Shown here in pieces: positions 18,901 through 25,667 of a DNA stretch of 56,837 nucleotides. The notes under the pieces are model-generated. The model did not search any database. It was not told the origin of the DNA and worked only from the letters and a program-made list of their open reading frames with translations. The DNA lies in the NCBI GenBank assembly GCA_003599425.1, contig QZKC01000004.1:1-56837 (forward strand), written 5' to 3'. This stretch comes from Nitrospiraceae bacterium (GTDB lineage: Bacteria > Nitrospirota > Thermodesulfovibrionia > UBA6902). The stretch's first letter is position 1, and the number at the start of each line of letters is the position of its first letter. The position numbers were made by a program, and so were the translations under genes.

Positions 18901-18966
18901 AGTGCGCTTGAGGATTTTGGCGAGAGCGTCGGAGATGCCATAACCTCGTGTTTGGGACTCTGCTGA
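12994..18966 (+). CDS. Giant exported multidomain protein (1990 aa) with IPT-like repeats and PKD-like domain
   Basis: The start is ATG 12994, preceded by AGGAGGAGG; it gives a signal peptide (MKAAVELLLSVLILILI, cleavage after AQA). The upstream in-frame extension to 12877 lacks these features. Two near-duplicate domains follow (about residues 27-125 and 145-260), each starting with a cysteine (CSDNP, CTENP), containing a DLGAGI or DFGAGI strand and NVLPxAPxGAH, and ending with a YCNGT/FCNGT cysteine that probably makes a disulfide. A third, Cys-free copy is at about 285-380. A PKD-like unit (FIDWGDG near 710 and PGSYTVRIY near 755) follows. The last 1000 residues are glycine-rich beta-type sequence without recognised domains and end in CLGLC. 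It is first of four exported-protein genes. Function unknown. Confidence 0.8.
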   Translation: MKAAVELLLSVLILILIISGAPSLAQAANQSRTSCSDNPSLMQMTPTSLNTGQTIQLSLVGLDLEKASVSLDLGAGIIVMGKPVAKPSIAATKMYTVSVNVLPSAPAGAHPVKIKFCNGTQTKETGLSVTVIAAAPIMSDDRIITDDRTGETNRQQCTENPRIDQMNPYTAVQGQMNLQLELRGWDLDKPGMMFDFGAGIVVIGRPLMQKRVSDRVNIYKVGINVLPAAPSGAHALTIRYCNGTKTLQTRATLLVNASTQQTPVAVPQIQTSPAVSQQAAPPTIPTAILAVAPNQWQPGKSYHLIITGMNLVSGMEVQFGSGIKNKSTFTVLSTNLAKLLIEVEPSAKGSKKARMRMASSDPWKDTSAVAFIQTVEAAQAPVKKAAIKLPDFKPELAIKGKIFLDEPKWREMIGSTVPPKGPDGKPLGQPTPIYQQKHPVLNDSLIFDWHEQNPGTAEWFEIRFFRQGQLIATRKIESKKSWYGLPFPPSSFRPDGPLVGELLKAVPAKSGSKDTLQLANMNGIQGSVDLETALPKADLAWEVAGFRKYSGNGVVTTASLEEPVLYAASGQQGSVMTDAPAANLPASQAPVIKEVEISERWPLYAADRPTGLACPTASSTGGLDVVNIDAEAMKNKGGVKISTANHAYDRFALSGKINLAKSPYAAHASKTQTSTPDTSGSFSGPLGGSVSYGSKSQVLFTTWTFENVFIDWGDGTVQPLSMTQGGDAGDYSQEKALDISKAMEKYQHAYKEPGSYTVRIYQLSSDDVQGGGQQAAVSSISNNQAGGSLYQLAMGASGGVQAKASAAEMEYGKAVADRAYMLFCKNIIIEPRTDPDANGLLHLVNIEVQGFPNPPGNKKTMPKKTKANTSAEPATTGSASNSVSAVNAAIAVEELSPLSLLGNMPAYSACDYQLTAGAKLSYYGQGDVKLTWFVDSMALPSEEFPVGPSKGRPDKVLSQPQSTWGDPVVDDLAPLLSPPIGLEKLGKREVRVEAEVVHKISGYGLMNLVQAALGAGGKQDAGLAQALSTAMKQEGVKLGVLSPFKTPVKGGTGPMSFLNTPLERVAAAGLTHLAAKFSEGNSYAPLSDVKTGVVAITKKQPPEFVQSETRQYLVVGYNSEQPCTLKFPVKDGYFLVAGLQEPGGKSKVTRKGNSFSGQGELIVPVPTVSGVKTLKAPITFQDWKVVSDGVSVDSGTFDITNSGLPETLLSGLKGRFSRLKGAAGDHVDAWLDAQLSNTALTKSASPGAVPEWKGVMAALSPAGDWFAAGTPMPEILIYDTGFRITPASANLDLSAKEGAQVSSNCQGDAGIAWRGVQFGSGTVLNFYNFDLPVAPPQTQVSDWAIDSAGICGKANTGQASHQWLKGKISWSNIAAQAQGGSFKATYHDLIVHVPWLNVDLKGSADPVITGGKGQGTGGITLALTGGPKTVKNGPVTLKADNMLFTTLKGIGPVVQTDTCFDFQGEKQAFAKDVCVNGLHYGLDGKAYFADGKPHAVQLTGKKGNIAQSTVDLKSVVITASAGSENRLGFAFDTDLTISKVLQAAKAPVSYSITESPSGVYNGTGPVTGSVTAIQFVSPNIKATITPVYAGPTDGSAGLNPVQFAMDNSSGMSDAPFQIALATPSNIIYKGSVDLTPFELGVPVKGVFVLGYQGDTDFWAAKGTFVFPASGAPLVPPLVNMFEVGGGLGYHVTRASLIDANLEYVQFSSDSVPVFNAHTLIGSGWDGGFTFAVKGELTIKTGGSDSGVGMNYDAWLLSSSHGGKGDLYGDLTYGGGAFSGNMNGHLSIFGTDAVYVEAKNNAIAFSVGNGDWYFNLGSEGNPVTGHVLVVDAGAWMNLSKSKGLHVGAKADKRFPDITCDSGTCAYVQGKVKVDAGINPSPFSLSAKGNAGVDAKACASGFCLGAGVDASVHAGVPPPSLGFACNLNGCPIGKLSVGLDILPAPKPNISASFCSLAEAGEAIATGIENLGSALEDFGESVGDAITSCLGLC

Positions 18967-18994
18967 CATGCGGCATGACTATACATGACCCGGC

Positions 18995-19162
18995 TTATTC
19001 ATAAATTTTATTTGGACAAGCCATGGTTCGAGAACATCTTGAACGCAATGGATTATTAAAATACTTAACAATGCATATGCAAACAGAATATTTCAGAGTT
19101 ATGGATACTAAGGTATTGCTCAATATGTTCTCTCACCATACTTGTCCAAAATTACGCATAAC
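18995..19162 (+). mobile_element. MITE-like element, copy 2
   Basis: Same landmarks as the copy at 5258 (TTATTCATAAATTTTA, CAAGCCATGGTTCGAG, and at the right ATATGTTCTCTCACC and CTTGTCCAAA). The right terminal repeat has decayed (TTACGCATAAC). It sits between two genes of the exported-protein cluster and carries an open frame that reads into the downstream gene, which can mislead start prediction. Confidence 0.75.
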
Positions 19163-19202
19163 TCAGAGCAGATGCAGGCTTTACATGTTGAGAGGGAATG
19201 AA

Positions 19203-21167
19203 TTGATAAAGAGAACAATAATACCGTTACTCATAGCATTTTTAATCATGGGAAATGCGCTGCCGCTCTTTGCGCAAAGCGGGGTCAAGGCACAGGCATA
19301 CTCTGCATCAGACGGTGAGGGCGGGGTAAGACTCATGTGGTTCGTGACGCCGGACCGCTGGCGCGGGGGATGGCGTGTAGAGGATGAAACAGGCAAGATG
19401 CTTGCCGATAAAGTAATCCCCGGCAGAGCGGATGCAATGAAGGTCCTTAGTGCTTCATCTCAGGCAGAGATCAACAGCATCATGCAAAATACAGGAGAGC
19501 GGAACAGTAAGAAAAGCGGGGCAGCGCAGGATATTGCATTTGGTATGCACGTGTTTGCAGACTGGAACTTTGCACAGGCCGCAGGTCTCGCCGTGGAGTT
19601 GAAGGGATTAGAGAAGCGCCGCACCTCATTTGTTGTCCGCAGACTTGATAATAATGGCAAACCTGACGGCGCTTATCTGAAGACAGAACCTGTTGACCTT
19701 GCGAAGGCAGCCCCGCCACCGCCATCGCCGCGGGAATTCAGGGCAGAAGCGTCAAAGAACGGGGTGAGCCTCTACTGGCGTCTTGCGCGGAACCCACTGC
19801 CTGTTTTTGCCTATGTAGTGGAACGTGAGGACAAGGGAGAGATTCGCGCCCTGACAGATACTCCCCTTCTTCTTGGCAGTGCCTGGCCGGAGAATTCTCC
19901 GGCATTTATTGATGACCAGCCTCCTCTGGAGCAGGATGTGGTCTATCTTGTCCGTGCAGTTGACGCGCTGGGAAGACGCTCCAACCCTGTTGCAGTAGGT
20001 ATTTTTTCGCCTGATTTTTCTGCTCTTGACGCGCCTATGGATGTGAAGGCAGAAGCGCCTAAAGCAAATACAGTAGAATTATCATGGAAGGCAAACAGCA
20101 GTTCCAATACAGCCGGGTATCTTGTGGAACGTTCGTACCAGCTCTCCGGCCCGTACGAGATACTGACGCCAGAAGGAGTGAGCCGCGGTACAACGAAGTA
20201 TCAGGATAAGGGCCTTCGTGCGGGGACTACTTATTTCTACCGTGTGCGGGCAATCGGGTCCAGAGGGGATACGGGGCTGCCGGGTAGTCCTGCAATGGCG
20301 GTAGTCCGTGGGGATGCCTTACCAGCGCCGGAAAACCTTGCCACGGAAACAGGGCAGACCCGCATTCGGCTGACATGGGAAGCGGTCTCTGCTGCATCAG
20401 GCTACCACGTGGAACGGCGCACCGGAAATAACAGCCCCTGGAGCCGTCTCACAGGTATTCCATTGCCTGATAGCCTCTATGACGACCATGTGGGCTACAG
20501 CCCGGGCGGCAAGTTTGAATATCGCGTTCTTGCAGTTGGCTACGATGGCCAGGATGGAAAGACCTCACGGACGATCGAGGTGATACTGCAGGATACTGTG
20601 CCGCCGCCGCCGCCACGCTTTACTGCGGCCAGCGGCGAGGGAGGAAAGGTAGTAATCGCATTTTCACCTTCGTCACCTGAAGAGGACACAGCTCAGGTGC
20701 TGGTGCTGCGTTCTGATCAGCCCGAAGAACAGGGACTGGTGATAGGAGATCCACTTTCAGGCAGGGAGCGCAAGTTTGAGGACAAATGGGTGGAGCCGGG
20801 ACGACGTTACTATTACCGTCTTGTAGCAGTGGATGCGAGCGGAAATCGGAGCGATCCTGGCGAAGCAGTGGGGATAACCATAGGACATGCACCTCTGCCT
20901 AAGCCTGATGCGCCCAAAGTTGCCTATGAAGACAAACCCTTTCCACATGTGCGCCTGCGATTTGATGAGCCGCCAAAGGGGCTCAGGGTTATCGTAGAGG
21001 CACAGACCAGCGCAGGAGCATGGCTCTATATATCAGGGCCGGTCACAGGCAAAGAGGCCATAGACCTCGATCCCGGCAAGGAAGCCAAACGTTACCGCCT
21101 GCGTTATCAGGATGCAGGAGGCGCTGTGGGCCAGGCCTCTCAGGAGGCCGCGCTTTCCGGACGCTAA
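19203..21167 (+). CDS. Exported fibronectin type III repeat protein
   Basis: About 654 aa. The preferred start is TTG 19203, six bases after AGAGGG; the signal peptide then reads MIKRTIIPLLIAFLIMGN and ends FAQ-S. An upstream in-frame ATG at 19023 lies inside the MITE-like element and is rejected. After an N-terminal beta domain (about 25-180), four or five fibronectin III modules follow, each with the core W near the second strand and a Y-x-Y/Y-x-V-x-A strand (VELSWKA, TYFYRVRAIG, IRLTWEA, FEYRVLAVGYDG, RYYYRLVAVDASG). Pro-rich linkers separate them. Such proteins usually mediate surface adhesion or scaffold large surface structures. It lies in the cluster of exported proteins; its partner is unknown. 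Confidence 0.78.
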   Translation: MIKRTIIPLLIAFLIMGNALPLFAQSGVKAQAYSASDGEGGVRLMWFVTPDRWRGGWRVEDETGKMLADKVIPGRADAMKVLSASSQAEINSIMQNTGERNSKKSGAAQDIAFGMHVFADWNFAQAAGLAVELKGLEKRRTSFVVRRLDNNGKPDGAYLKTEPVDLAKAAPPPPSPREFRAEASKNGVSLYWRLARNPLPVFAYVVEREDKGEIRALTDTPLLLGSAWPENSPAFIDDQPPLEQDVVYLVRAVDALGRRSNPVAVGIFSPDFSALDAPMDVKAEAPKANTVELSWKANSSSNTAGYLVERSYQLSGPYEILTPEGVSRGTTKYQDKGLRAGTTYFYRVRAIGSRGDTGLPGSPAMAVVRGDALPAPENLATETGQTRIRLTWEAVSAASGYHVERRTGNNSPWSRLTGIPLPDSLYDDHVGYSPGGKFEYRVLAVGYDGQDGKTSRTIEVILQDTVPPPPPRFTAASGEGGKVVIAFSPSSPEEDTAQVLVLRSDQPEEQGLVIGDPLSGRERKFEDKWVEPGRRYYYRLVAVDASGNRSDPGEAVGITIGHAPLPKPDAPKVAYEDKPFPHVRLRFDEPPKGLRVIVEAQTSAGAWLYISGPVTGKEAIDLDPGKEAKRYRLRYQDAGGAVGQASQEAALSGR

Positions 21168-21250
21168 TGCCATAGAAGAACTTAATGTTATTGATGTATA
21201 CTTAATCTCTTTAGAAAAAGTCAGTTCCTGAGCAAATACATTCTGAACAA

Positions 21251-21370
21251 AATGACAAAAAAATTAGCCGCGAAGGCACAAATTCACAAAGTAAAAGATT
21301 GTTTTGGAAAAAATTCGCGCCTTGGTGTCTTTGTGGCAAAAAACTTAGTTCCGTTTTTACCGGATTAGGG
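21251..21370 (+). repeat. Leader repeat, copy 1
   Basis: About 120 bp, similar to 23411-23540. An interrupted palindrome (CGAAGGCACAAATTCACAAA on the left, GCGCCTTGGTGTCTTTGTGG on the right) is followed by GGCAAAAAAC, a TTCCG...CCGGATTAGGGGGA segment and then the start codon of the next gene. The repeat therefore supplies the purine-rich ribosome-binding region. Confidence 0.75.
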
Positions 21371-21377
21371 GGATTAT

Positions 21378-23390
21378 ATGAGAACTTATCTGTTGGCTGT
21401 AATTGTCTGTGTTGCTGTAGTGATGTCTGTTTCTGCTGATGCGTTGTCTCAGAACGAGGTGATCAATGTGGTCGCTCCCCAGAATGCCTCTGAGGTGATC
21501 GGCAAGAAACCTGAGATCAGGATAGAGTTCAGCGTTCCTGTTGACCCGGCGAGCATTATCGTGATCCTTGACGGAACAGATGTGGCCCAGGTGGGAACAA
21601 AAAACGAGAGGTCTTTTGTCTACACGCCAATAAGCGCATTGCCTTCAGGTTTGCACAATCTAACTGTTATCGCGAACGACCAGAGCGGAAATCCTTATCA
21701 AAAAGATAGTACATTCCTGAGCCGCCATACTACTGCATTTGACGAAGCATACTCCAATAACGAAGTCGCGGCGATCTACGAGTCTGCTGTCATGAAACCG
21801 GAACGGTCTGTGACCACTCCATATTCGAAAATAGAGGGAAACATCAGCACCGATTCAAAACTGAAGACCAAAGATTACGAGTTGGGATTCACAGCGAATC
21901 TGAGATATTTTGACCAGAGCCTTCCGGCGCTCTCCTCAGTGCTCTCCTCAGGGACGAATACTTCCACTCAGGACCAGAACCTTCTGAAAAAGGGTCTCAG
22001 CCTTGCCAACTTCTTATTCACTGGTAAATATATGAAAGACCCGTTCACGGCAACAGCCGAGCTTGGTGATGTCCAGGCAAGCGAGACACAAAATACTGTC
22101 TCAGGACTTGCCCGCCGCGGAGGCAGGCTGATGCTCGAATACGGAGACGCAATGCTGAGCGCCTTTGTTGTGAAGGGCGAACGCGTGGCGGGATTTTACG
22201 GAGGCTTCGGCATTGATGGGTCGAGCGATGACCATATCTATGGCGCATCGGCTGCTGTTAAGTTCATTGATAAGAAAGCGGAGTTCAAGGCAGTCTACGT
22301 TAGCGGCGGAGAACCGCCCTCTTCTGTAGGTACAGCAACCTCAGCAAGCATACCCACATCGACTCCGGGCCTCGTGAAAGACGGCACTCACACAAAAGGC
22401 GACGTGATCGGCGCACAACTCGTGACCGATTTCTTTGAGAACCGTTTCAGGACAGAGATCGAAGTCGATTCATCAAGATTTGATTTTGATGTGCAGGATT
22501 CAGTTAATGAGGAAAGCGATGTTGCCTATCGCGCAAAGGCTGACGGCCTGCTCGGCCGCTATAATTACGAGGCGAAATATGAGTTTTACGGAAGGGATTA
22601 CGCAGTGATCGGCAATCAGGGCGCGATGAAGGATTCACAGCTCTTCAGTTTTATGAACGGGCTGGTACTTGAAGGCCACAGCATGACACTCTCCCTTGCA
22701 CGGACAAATGATAACGTAGAAGAAGACTGGACGCTTCCCCGCATTGTGAAAAAGGACGGGATGCTCACATACAGTTTCATGAAGATACCTCAATTGCCGG
22801 TTACACTTGTGTATCAAAAGAGCCTGCAGGAGAGCTCTCATGAACCGGACGGAACGAATGAGATCGACATTATGACAGATACAGCAACAGGATCAGTGAG
22901 CTATGTGGCTGGAGGCTTCAGTACATCATTTACTGCTGTATATTCACTGCAGAATGACAGGACATCAACAAATGCCGATACACGGACGACCACCTATGTG
23001 CTTGCACCGGCATATGCTACACCTGTCTTTTCTATAATGCCCATGGCGTCATGGAACAGGACAAAGGATACGGCCAGTGATGTAAGGACCGACACTTATA
23101 CGGGCGGGCTGAATCTCTACAGCAGGTTCTTCAATGACCGCATAGCCTTTGACGCCGGAGGCACCTACACAATCGTCCGGAATGATAGTGATACGTTAAA
23201 AACTAATGACTTTAATGGCACCCTGAGAGTAGGATACAATATGAAACATTGTTTGAAATGGCTTACAGACCCGATGGTCGCGTTAAGAGGGCAGTATGTG
23301 CGGCATGTAGACAAAGTGGACCATTCAGCCGACGGGGACGAGTTCCTTCTCTTCCTTGTGCTGTCAACAACAATACCGATTTCTCTTTAG
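21378..23390 (+). CDS. Outer-membrane protein: Ig-like N-terminus plus beta-barrel
   Basis: A 670-aa protein with a signal peptide (hydrophobic core LLAVIVCVAVVMSVS, cleavage near ADA-L). Residues about 30-115 form an Ig-like domain of the Big_5 type (PQNASEVIGKKPEIRIEFSVPVDP, split here as a motif around residues 38-61, then GTDV and LPSGLHNLTVIAND). Residues about 140-670 show repeated amphipathic strands with alternating polar and aromatic residues (YELGFTANLRYFDQS, FRTEIEVDSSRFDF), ending in LFLVLSTTIPISL, consistent with a large barrel. The start follows GGGGGAT in a leader repeat. It is the third gene of the exported cluster and probably anchors it in the outer membrane. No TonB box was seen, so a TonB-dependent receptor is not supported. 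Confidence 0.72.
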   Translation: MRTYLLAVIVCVAVVMSVSADALSQNEVINVVAPQNASEVIGKKPEIRIEFSVPVDPASIIVILDGTDVAQVGTKNERSFVYTPISALPSGLHNLTVIANDQSGNPYQKDSTFLSRHTTAFDEAYSNNEVAAIYESAVMKPERSVTTPYSKIEGNISTDSKLKTKDYELGFTANLRYFDQSLPALSSVLSSGTNTSTQDQNLLKKGLSLANFLFTGKYMKDPFTATAELGDVQASETQNTVSGLARRGGRLMLEYGDAMLSAFVVKGERVAGFYGGFGIDGSSDDHIYGASAAVKFIDKKAEFKAVYVSGGEPPSSVGTATSASIPTSTPGLVKDGTHTKGDVIGAQLVTDFFENRFRTEIEVDSSRFDFDVQDSVNEESDVAYRAKADGLLGRYNYEAKYEFYGRDYAVIGNQGAMKDSQLFSFMNGLVLEGHSMTLSLARTNDNVEEDWTLPRIVKKDGMLTYSFMKIPQLPVTLVYQKSLQESSHEPDGTNEIDIMTDTATGSVSYVAGGFSTSFTAVYSLQNDRTSTNADTRTTTYVLAPAYATPVFSIMPMASWNRTKDTASDVRTDTYTGGLNLYSRFFNDRIAFDAGGTYTIVRNDSDTLKTNDFNGTLRVGYNMKHCLKWLTDPMVALRGQYVRHVDKVDHSADGDEFLLFLVLSTTIPISL

Positions 23391-23410
23391 TCGCTTAATG
23401 GTTAAGCTTT

Positions 23411-23540
23411 TGACAAAATGATAAGTAAATTAACCACTAAGGCACAAAGCCACAAATGAAAAAACTGTTTTGTAGATCATTCGTGCCTTAGTGTCTTCGT
23501 GGCAAAAAACCTTGGTTCCGGCTTTGCCGGGTTTAGGAGG
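23411..23540 (+). repeat. Leader repeat, copy 2
   Basis: Second copy of the repeat at 21251. The palindromic halves are CACTAAGGCACAAAGCCACA and TCGTGCCTTAGTGTC plus TTCGTGGC, closer to a perfect palindrome than copy 1. It ends in TTTAGGAGG, which is the Shine-Dalgarno sequence for the ATG at 23547. Confidence 0.8.
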
Positions 23541-23546
23541 ATGAAA

Positions 23547-24611
23547 ATGAAAAAAATATATTCACTCGTAATTGCGATCATGATCTTTTGTGCTGGGTAT
23601 GCTGAGGCGGTGGTGGGCACAGTATCTCCTCCATCAATTTCCGTGACGCAGGGCATTTCAGCAACATCAACTCTGGTCTATAGGCTGAGCGATATTGCAG
23701 TGGCTGACTGCCAATACCGGTCAAGCAAGGGCAGCTTCATTAGTGGAAGGAGTTCACTTCTTGAAGAAAATCCTGCTGCGCTTACTGTCATCGTTCCTCC
23801 TGCGATCAACAGCGGCTCGGCTACCGAGACGCTCAGGATCCCGGCTGGCCTCATCGAGAAGGTGTTGCGGCAGAATGTCCGTACGTTTACATATACTCGT
23901 GTATTTGAGACGGATACCTGTGATGATGTTTCAGTAACAATGAACGTGACTATCTCGATCACAGGCGAGGCTGCAGCGGAATTCGGCATAACACGGATGG
24001 AGCTCTACTTCGAAAACAGGCGGCCTGAGATCACGCTCGAGAGAAACATGCCTGACCTGAAGGCCTTTGCGGACATCCGGTTTGTCGGCTCAGGTCTCCT
24101 TGAGGGATACTGGGAGGTTGACGGAAGGCTTATCAGCCGGGAGTTCCGCCATCTCACTTATGGAAGGAGTGTAACGCTTCAGTCACAGCAGATTCCCGGC
24201 CTTCCGACTTTTGATGAAGGTTCTCATATCGTTCGTTTTGTGGTTACCAAACCCGCTTCTGACATTGCTACGCCGTTCATCGTCTATTTCGTCACTCCCA
24301 AGGAGGCCAGGATACGTCAGATCCCGCTTTTGCTCCTTGATCCAATTGAAGGAGGAAATGCCGGCGCTGCGACGAAATTCTCCTGGGACAAGCCTGCCGG
24401 TGCGGACATCTTCCTTATCTCTTTCTACGAAGACCCGGATGGAACGCCTGTTTTCTCTGCCTACACACGGGAGCCGTTCTATGTGCTTCCCAAACCTGTT
24501 GTGAGCATGGTATTTACTGCTGAGAGGCAGTATCTCTGGAAAGTGGTCGGATTTGATACAGAGAGCCAGGAGACGAGCGAGAGCGGCAAGAGGACATTCA
24601 TCATCAAGTAA
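23547..24611 (+). CDS. Exported protein of unknown function (354 aa)
   Basis: ATG 23547 lies six bases after AGGAGG and gives the signal peptide KKIYSLVIAIMIFCAGYA with cleavage near EAV. An in-frame ATG at 23541 abuts the Shine-Dalgarno sequence, so it is less likely; the frame open from 23499 runs through a repeat. The mature protein is all-beta in appearance: an N-terminal domain with two cysteines about 75 residues apart (VADCQYR, TDTCDDV), a middle domain (LYFENRRPEITLERN, LLEGYWEVDGR, EGSHIVRFVV) and a C-terminal FN3-like unit (KFSWDKPAGADIFLISFYED, QYLWKVVGFD). I do not recognise the family. It closes the four-gene exported cluster. Confidence 0.7.
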   Translation: MKKIYSLVIAIMIFCAGYAEAVVGTVSPPSISVTQGISATSTLVYRLSDIAVADCQYRSSKGSFISGRSSLLEENPAALTVIVPPAINSGSATETLRIPAGLIEKVLRQNVRTFTYTRVFETDTCDDVSVTMNVTISITGEAAAEFGITRMELYFENRRPEITLERNMPDLKAFADIRFVGSGLLEGYWEVDGRLISREFRHLTYGRSVTLQSQQIPGLPTFDEGSHIVRFVVTKPASDIATPFIVYFVTPKEARIRQIPLLLLDPIEGGNAGAATKFSWDKPAGADIFLISFYEDPDGTPVFSAYTREPFYVLPKPVVSMVFTAERQYLWKVVGFDTESQETSESGKRTFIIK

Positions 24612-24780
24612 GTTCAAGGCTCGTCTCGGCGCAACTACAGACATACTGCACAGGATCAAGTACCGCATTTGACGGATGAGTAAGGATTCATGTATTCTTA
24701 TGTTATCCTGTCATTTCATCTTGACTACCCTAAACTGTTTTTTTCGTCAATAAAGGCTAATCAATAAAAGGAGGCGGACT

Positions 24781-24972
24781 ATGGCAATGCGTTCCGGCAT
24801 GTACAGCAGCAATAAGCGGAAGAAGGAGTTAATGCGGCAGAAAAAACAGGAAGAGAAAAGACTGAAACGTCATAAAAATGTTAAGTCTCCCTCTCAGGAC
24901 TCAGAAGAAACTGGCTCGATCAACACTGCTTCCGAATCCGGTGTAGATACGTCAGGGACAGAAATTAATTAA
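24781..24972 (+). CDS. Small basic Lys/Arg-rich protein
   Basis: A 63-aa protein preceded by AAAGGAGG at good spacing. Residues 9-34 are a highly basic helix (SSNKRKKELMRQKKQEEKR); the tail is acidic and Ser/Thr-rich. Short proteins beginning with an SSNKRKKEL-like segment recur in sulfate and metal reducers as conserved hypotheticals. The composition suggests RNA or ribosome binding, but this is inference. It is first in a run with two other small genes. Confidence 0.7.
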   Translation: MAMRSGMYSSNKRKKELMRQKKQEEKRLKRHKNVKSPSQDSEETGSINTASESGVDTSGTEIN

Positions 24973-25011
24973 TTTAACAAGTAACAAATTCAAATTTAAA
25001 AGGATAACAGC

Positions 25012-25443
25012 ATGGATAAGAAACACTCATTAGGCGGAGATATTGAAGCAATGTGTACAAAATGTAAATTGGAATTAGGCCATACAATTATTGCTATGGT
25101 TGATGATGTCCCTGAAAGGGTCAAATGCAATACCTGTAACGGGGAACACAACTATCGTACTAAGTCACCTAAAAAACCCCGTACAAGGTTAATGGACGCT
25201 GACCGGAAAGCAAGATCACGTGAAGCACATTACAATGAACAGATGTCCAGGATAACTGGCGGAGACCTGTCCAAGGCCAAAAAATACAGCATGGAAGACA
25301 ATTTCAAAAAAGATGAGTTAATAGACCACCCTGCATTTGGGCTCGGGATAGTCTTATCTGTAACTCAAAAAAACAAAATGGAGATTCTCTTCAAGGATGG
25401 GCCCAAACTGCTCATTCAAAACAGGGAAGCGGCAGTGCAATAA
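25012..25443 (+). CDS. Zinc-ribbon hypothetical protein
   Basis: A 143-aa protein with an N-terminal zinc ribbon (CTKCKLE at about 15-21 and CNTCNG at about 39-44), a basic middle (KSPKKPRTRLMDADRKARSR) and a C-terminal small barrel-like segment (HPAFGLGIVLSVTQKNKMEILFKDG, which I place at residues 108-132) that resembles SH3-type domains of transcription-associated proteins such as CarD or RapA. It is followed after 11 bases by ywbE, suggesting an operon. A nucleic-acid-related role is likely, but no specific function can be stated. Confidence 0.7.
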   Translation: MDKKHSLGGDIEAMCTKCKLELGHTIIAMVDDVPERVKCNTCNGEHNYRTKSPKKPRTRLMDADRKARSREAHYNEQMSRITGGDLSKAKKYSMEDNFKKDELIDHPAFGLGIVLSVTQKNKMEILFKDGPKLLIQNREAAVQ

Positions 25444-25454
25444 GGTGACGCTCT

Positions 25455-25667
25455 GTGGATGGGACCAGGCGTTCGGACATAAAACCGGGGTTGCGTGTTT
25501 CGATAGTATTGAAACAGGACCAGAGTACCGCAAAACTGACAGAAGGAATTGTAAAAGATATTTTAACCAAATCTCCGACGCATCCGCATGGGATTAAAGT
25601 CCGGCTGGAAAACGGGGAAGTAGGACGAGTTAAAGTTATTCATTTATCGGGCGCCTTGCCCACTTGA
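25455..25667 (+). CDS. ywbE: YwbE family protein
   Basis: A 70-aa protein starting at GTG 25455 after AAGGTG. The sequence DIKPGLRVSIVLKQDQS, then GIVKDILTKSPTHPHGIKV and LENGEVGRV, matches the conserved YwbE family of small beta proteins of unknown function. An overlapping frame starting at 25397 is a shadow. Its last 24 bases overlap the 3' end of the convergent rhlE gene, so the two mRNAs are complementary at their ends. Confidence 0.85.
   Translation: MDGTRRSDIKPGLRVSIVLKQDQSTAKLTEGIVKDILTKSPTHPHGIKVRLENGEVGRVKVIHLSGALPT

Noticed and set aside
19023-19202. Longer start of the FN3 protein
   Set aside because: This segment is the MITE-like element; the signal peptide and the ribosome-binding site place the start at 19203.
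24183-24668. 161-aa open frame on the minus strand
   Set aside because: Antisense to the 354-aa exported protein, without homology or start signals.
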